A stretch of 64,000 bases of DNA, taken from the NCBI GenBank assembly GCA_022559985.1, contig JAFJTR010000012.1, positions 546,206-610,205 of the forward strand. Reading direction: 5' to 3'. The position numbers and the translations under genes are program-made. This document shows, one piece after another, positions 61,203 through 64,000 of this stretch; the first letter of the stretch is position 1; every line of letters starts with the position of its first letter. The notes beneath the pieces were generated by a model. That model had not been told where the DNA came from. It searched no databases and saw only the letters and a program-made list of their open reading frames with translations. The DNA is from Parastagonospora avenae f. sp. tritici 18332-5. Taxonomy: Eukaryota > Ascomycota > Dothideomycetes > Pleosporales > Phaeosphaeriaceae.

Positions 61203-63497
61203 TATCCCTGCACCACGCTGCGATACTTAAATAAGATTGTTTACTTTTTTAATTGCTATACACGTTGTGAACGTCGTCCCTGCAATCCTCTTATTGCTGC
61301 ACGCTTTACTATCGTTGTATTACGCAACCTTATAAGAAACTGTTCTTATATTCGAGGTTTTACCTTATTTTCTCTGCCGACTAGCAAGGCAGCTCTTTTG
61401 CTATAATGGCTACTACTAGCACAGATATCCGTGCTACTACGATTCTCCAAGGTTCAGCAGACTGGACACCTTAGTATGCTGCTAAACGACGATACGCTAC
61501 AATCAAAGGCGTATAGCAGTACTGCGACCCTGATTCAGCTACATTGTCTCCTCCACTAGTTGCAGAGCCAGCTGATAACGCTTTATCAGAACACTAGAAG
61601 ATATAGAAGATTAAATCTAGACGTTAGGAATTAATCTAAAAAGCGATTAGTGAGGTTAATCTCGAAATCTTACGCACTGTCGCTACTTTACACGTCCACC
61701 TTATTAATAGGGCAGAGCACGACGATCCTAGAAGTCAGCTTACGACGCTCCGAAAACATTTTAAGGTTACAGACTAACAGCGCAGGCTAGAGCTTGCCAC
61801 TAGGTATAGCGATATTCAGAAAAAGCTAAAGAACTAGAGCACCTAAGCCTGGCTGGACGAATACTCGCAAATTACATCTCAGTGTGCTTAAGAGAGCATG
61901 CCAGAGATGACAGAAACCTGAGCACAGTGGCGATTCATCCATGCTGTACAGGACTTAGGAGATGAGGCATAGGCATAAGCGCAGTTTCTCGCTATGGAGC
62001 AAGGCGAATCAAATGCTATGCTGCCAACTCCGACCCTATAAGATCTGATTAGCCGTTATCGCCGAACAGCACCTACAGCCTAAAGCACAACTAAAACACT
62101 TAGGAGTTTTACATCTCTGTCGATCACAGAGCTTAAGCTAAGAGATTACCTAAGAAAGGACTGATCAATGTGCGTCTGTAGGCGCCACTATTCAGTACTC
62201 CAATGCTTTACTCTTAATCTTAAGGCTGAAGGCAGGTTTAAGGACTTCAAGCCTAGCCTAAAGGCTATATCTTAGCTTGCTAAGAGCTTTTAAAATAAGG
62301 ATACGCTTAAGAGAGTTAAAAAGGCATACAAAGATGCAGGCATTTAATAGACGTTCGATCTAGAAAAAGCAAAAGCTGAACTAGCTAAACGCTAAAATCC
62401 CGCATCACGTTATACTTATTAAGCTAATACTGCTTTAGATTACAGCTTAGACAGCTATGCATTAAATGCAGCCTATCTTAAGCAACCGTTGCAATTGCTG
62501 CAATCTCACGCTGCATTATCGTTGCACGCTTAATCACTGAAGCACTAATAGGTCATAGACCCTAGATTAGATGTTCACATCTGCAACAAAGCAGGACTGA
62601 ATTAGAAGCAGACTAGTCTTCCTTCCTCTCAAGATACTGTACAGGCCGGCTGTCACTTGTACTATATACAGGCCTAGGGAGAGGTTACACTAATTGTACA
62701 AAGAGGCAACAAGACAGCCTTAATCACGCTGAAGAAAGTGGCATATATCCTAGAATACGTTACTAATATCTTTAGTCTAAGCTATTGCAAAAAGATCTAC
62801 TTTAACTTAAAGACTAACACGCTCTTTAGAGAAGATAAGTTACTCTTTATAGATCTTGATTAAGTTAGAGGTTACTAGTTCTTAAACGCTTAAGACGCTA
62901 CACAGCCGTTTTAATCTATAGCAACTGCCTCTACTTAAGAAAAACCACCTTAAGTTGTTACTACGATGAAAGCCCATCAGCTTCTTAGCCATCCAAGCTA
63001 TCAGGCTATCGAGCATCTCAAGGACGCGACTACAGGCCTCACAGTAGGCACCAATGGGAAAGGAGAACAGTGGACAGATTCTTGCATCCCTTGCATCCAG
63101 GGCAAAATAAAAGAAGACGTTAGTTGACGTCCTAGAGCTGACAAGGCTCACCGCCCTTTCTACCGCGTTATTGTTAATATTATCTAACTCTAGAAGCATA
63201 GTAAGGCATGCTACAATAGTGATGTTTAGGCACTGCACGCAGTATGTGAGTATACAAAGCTCTATGAGATCTGTACTCTTAAGGATCGACACAAGGCTAC
63301 TGTCGTTCCTGCAATTACTCGCCTTATTAACAAGATAGAGCGTGTATGTGGCTACTAAGTAGCTATAGCATTCATGGACGGAGATGTAGGATATGGACGA
63401 GCTGAAGCCAGTTTGGGCTCTTCTGCTCAGGAAATCCTCTCATCAGCTGGTATCAAGGTCGAGACAAGGTCGCCAGACACTCCTAACATGGAATCTA

Positions 63498-63580
63498 CGA
63501 TGAACCGCAGTGCGGTTCATCGCTTTTACTAACAAAATTTTAGCGCCTGCACAGACAGTTAAGTGCGGTTCATCGCTTTT
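63498..63580. repeat. Palindrome plus direct repeat at the retroelement break
   Basis: CGATGAACCGCA (63498-63509) and TGCGGTTCATCG (63511-63522) form a perfect 12-bp inverted repeat with one base between. The word AGTGCGGTTCATCGCTTTT then occurs at 63509-63527 and again at 63562-63580. These look like the ends of a small DNA transposon inserted into the copia copy. Confidence 0.7.
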
Positions 63581-63739
63581 TCAGAGTAAAGTTCTTCGCT
63601 CTTCCTATATCAGAAAACAGATGCAACATTTACATAACTTGCAGGAAGTACTTTTTAATTACATTCTGCAATCTGTAGCCGGAATAAGCATAGTACGCGC
63701 AAGCTATGGGCTAGTGAAGTTTGTATGTAGTTGTTATAG

Positions 63740-63924
63740 TGTCAGATCTTATAGGGTTCTTGAAAAATGTTGATGATTAAAGTGATTGATTGTCCTCTGT
63801 CTTGTCTGATCTATTAACAGGTGGCTTTTATCCCCCGCCCTTGTGCGACTAGCCGCGCGGTCCATTCCATGCAGTTCTATTCCAGCTGAGCCTGTGATGC
63901 GGCCAGCCTTGCTCATATCTGACA
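63740..63924 (-). mobile_element. LTR of a second retroelement that continues beyond the right edge
   Basis: The block is bounded by TGTCAGAT and ATCTGACA, an eight-base inverted repeat of TG..CA type, 185 bp long. On the minus strand a purine-rich tract (GAGGGGGTG) precedes it, as a polypurine tract precedes a 3' LTR. The internal part of the element would therefore lie to the right, off the window, with coding on the minus strand. A TATA-like GGGATAAAAG lies inside on the minus strand. Confidence 0.6.
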
Positions 63925-63932
63925 CACCCCCT

Positions 63933-63956
63933 CAGCTTAGATAGACATCTAAGCTG
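63933..63956. repeat. Perfect hairpin next to the polypurine tract
   Basis: CAGCTTAGAT and ATCTAAGCTG form a 10-bp stem with a four-base loop (AGAC). It sits a few bases inside the element, next to the putative polypurine tract. Confidence 0.85.
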
Positions 63957-64000
63957 GATAGCTACTTGCAGTGTCTTATAAGGTAACTAGCTCTAGTCTC

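Larger units (their letters stand above)
61078..63497 (+). mobile_element. RIP-mutated copia (Ty1-like) retrotransposon, truncated
   Basis: After the LTR, GTTATAAGCCCGG (61190-61202) matches, with one A for G, the complement of the initiator tRNA-Met anticodon stem and loop. This half-tRNA priming is known for copia-type elements. From the ATG at 61406 a single frame runs to about 63500 with dozens of TAA, TAG and TGA codons but no frameshift. Many stops fit CAA or CAG to TAA or TAG changes, as RIP makes. The frame encodes a gag-like region, then a GAG-pre-integrase motif (AHQLLSHPSYQAIEHLKDAT, CIPCIQGK) and the start of an integrase core (FMDGDVGYGRAEASLGSS). It breaks off in the integrase at PDTPNMES. 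Reverse transcriptase and 3' LTR are absent from this copy. Confidence 0.85.

Noticed and set aside
62882..63292. 136-codon minus-strand frame in the copia region
   Set aside because: It is antisense to the pre-integrase and integrase coding sequence, and lacks any motif of its own.
61406..63497. Stop-rich frame as evidence for a reassigned genetic code
   Set aside because: All nearby genes use standard stops; RIP on a repeated element explains the pattern better.
1..64000. tRNA genes or CRISPR arrays
   Set aside because: No cloverleaf with a GGTTCGA-type loop was recognised by eye and no spaced repeats occur; an automated tRNA scan was not possible here.

Overview
The window looks like a chromosome piece from a filamentous ascomycete (Pezizomycotina, possibly a dothideomycete). 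Genes carry several short introns of about 47-110 bp with GT..AG ends and CTRAY-like branch sites. Protein families are typically fungal: Zn(II)2Cys6 regulator, giant NRPS, ABCC pump, Bys1-like protein. A copia retrotransposon copy at the right end is riddled with stop codons, as repeat-induced point mutation (RIP) would produce. No species can be named from the sequence.

Layout. 1-3.6 kb: a Zn cluster transcription factor with two tandem Zn(II)2Cys6 motifs. 3.9-6.6 kb: two decayed F-box/2EXR-like genes. 6.6-9.7 kb: no supported gene. 9.7-11.7 kb: a seven-exon TmpA-like membrane flavoprotein. 12.3-16.2 kb (-): a 1,259-residue low-complexity protein. 16.5-18.2 kb (-): an MFS transporter. 19.4-20.2 kb: a third decayed F-box/2EXR-like gene. 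21.8-23.2 kb: an unknown Gly/Asn-rich protein. 23.5-29.0 kb (-): a 16-exon ABCC-type ABC exporter. 29.0-33.2 kb: a long divergent intergenic region. 33.3-55.1 kb (+): a giant nonribosomal peptide synthetase. 55.3-57.7 kb (-): two small Cys-rich proteins and a broken TDT/SLAC1-family carrier. 58.6-59.8 kb: a catalase-like protein. 60.2-60.8 kb: a secreted Bys1-like protein. 61.1-63.5 kb: a RIP-mutated copia element. 63.7-64.0 kb: the LTR of a second retroelement entering from the right.

The centrepiece is the NRPS (about 7,176 residues from the first ATG in frame). I read its domain order as T-E-C-A-T-C-A-T-E-C-A-T-C-A-T-E-C-T-C-T*. This is three tandem copies of an [A-T-E-C-A-T-C] bimodule: the first copy has lost its first A domain, the third its second A domain, and a last carrier (T*) has isoleucine in place of the phosphopantetheine serine. 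There are four A, six C and three E domains, seven carriers and no thioesterase or reductase. The alternating E domains predict a peptide with D residues at alternate positions. The divergent ABCC exporter is the best candidate partner for export. The regulator, MFS transporter and TmpA-like protein lie 15-30 kb away, so their membership of a cluster is only a possibility.
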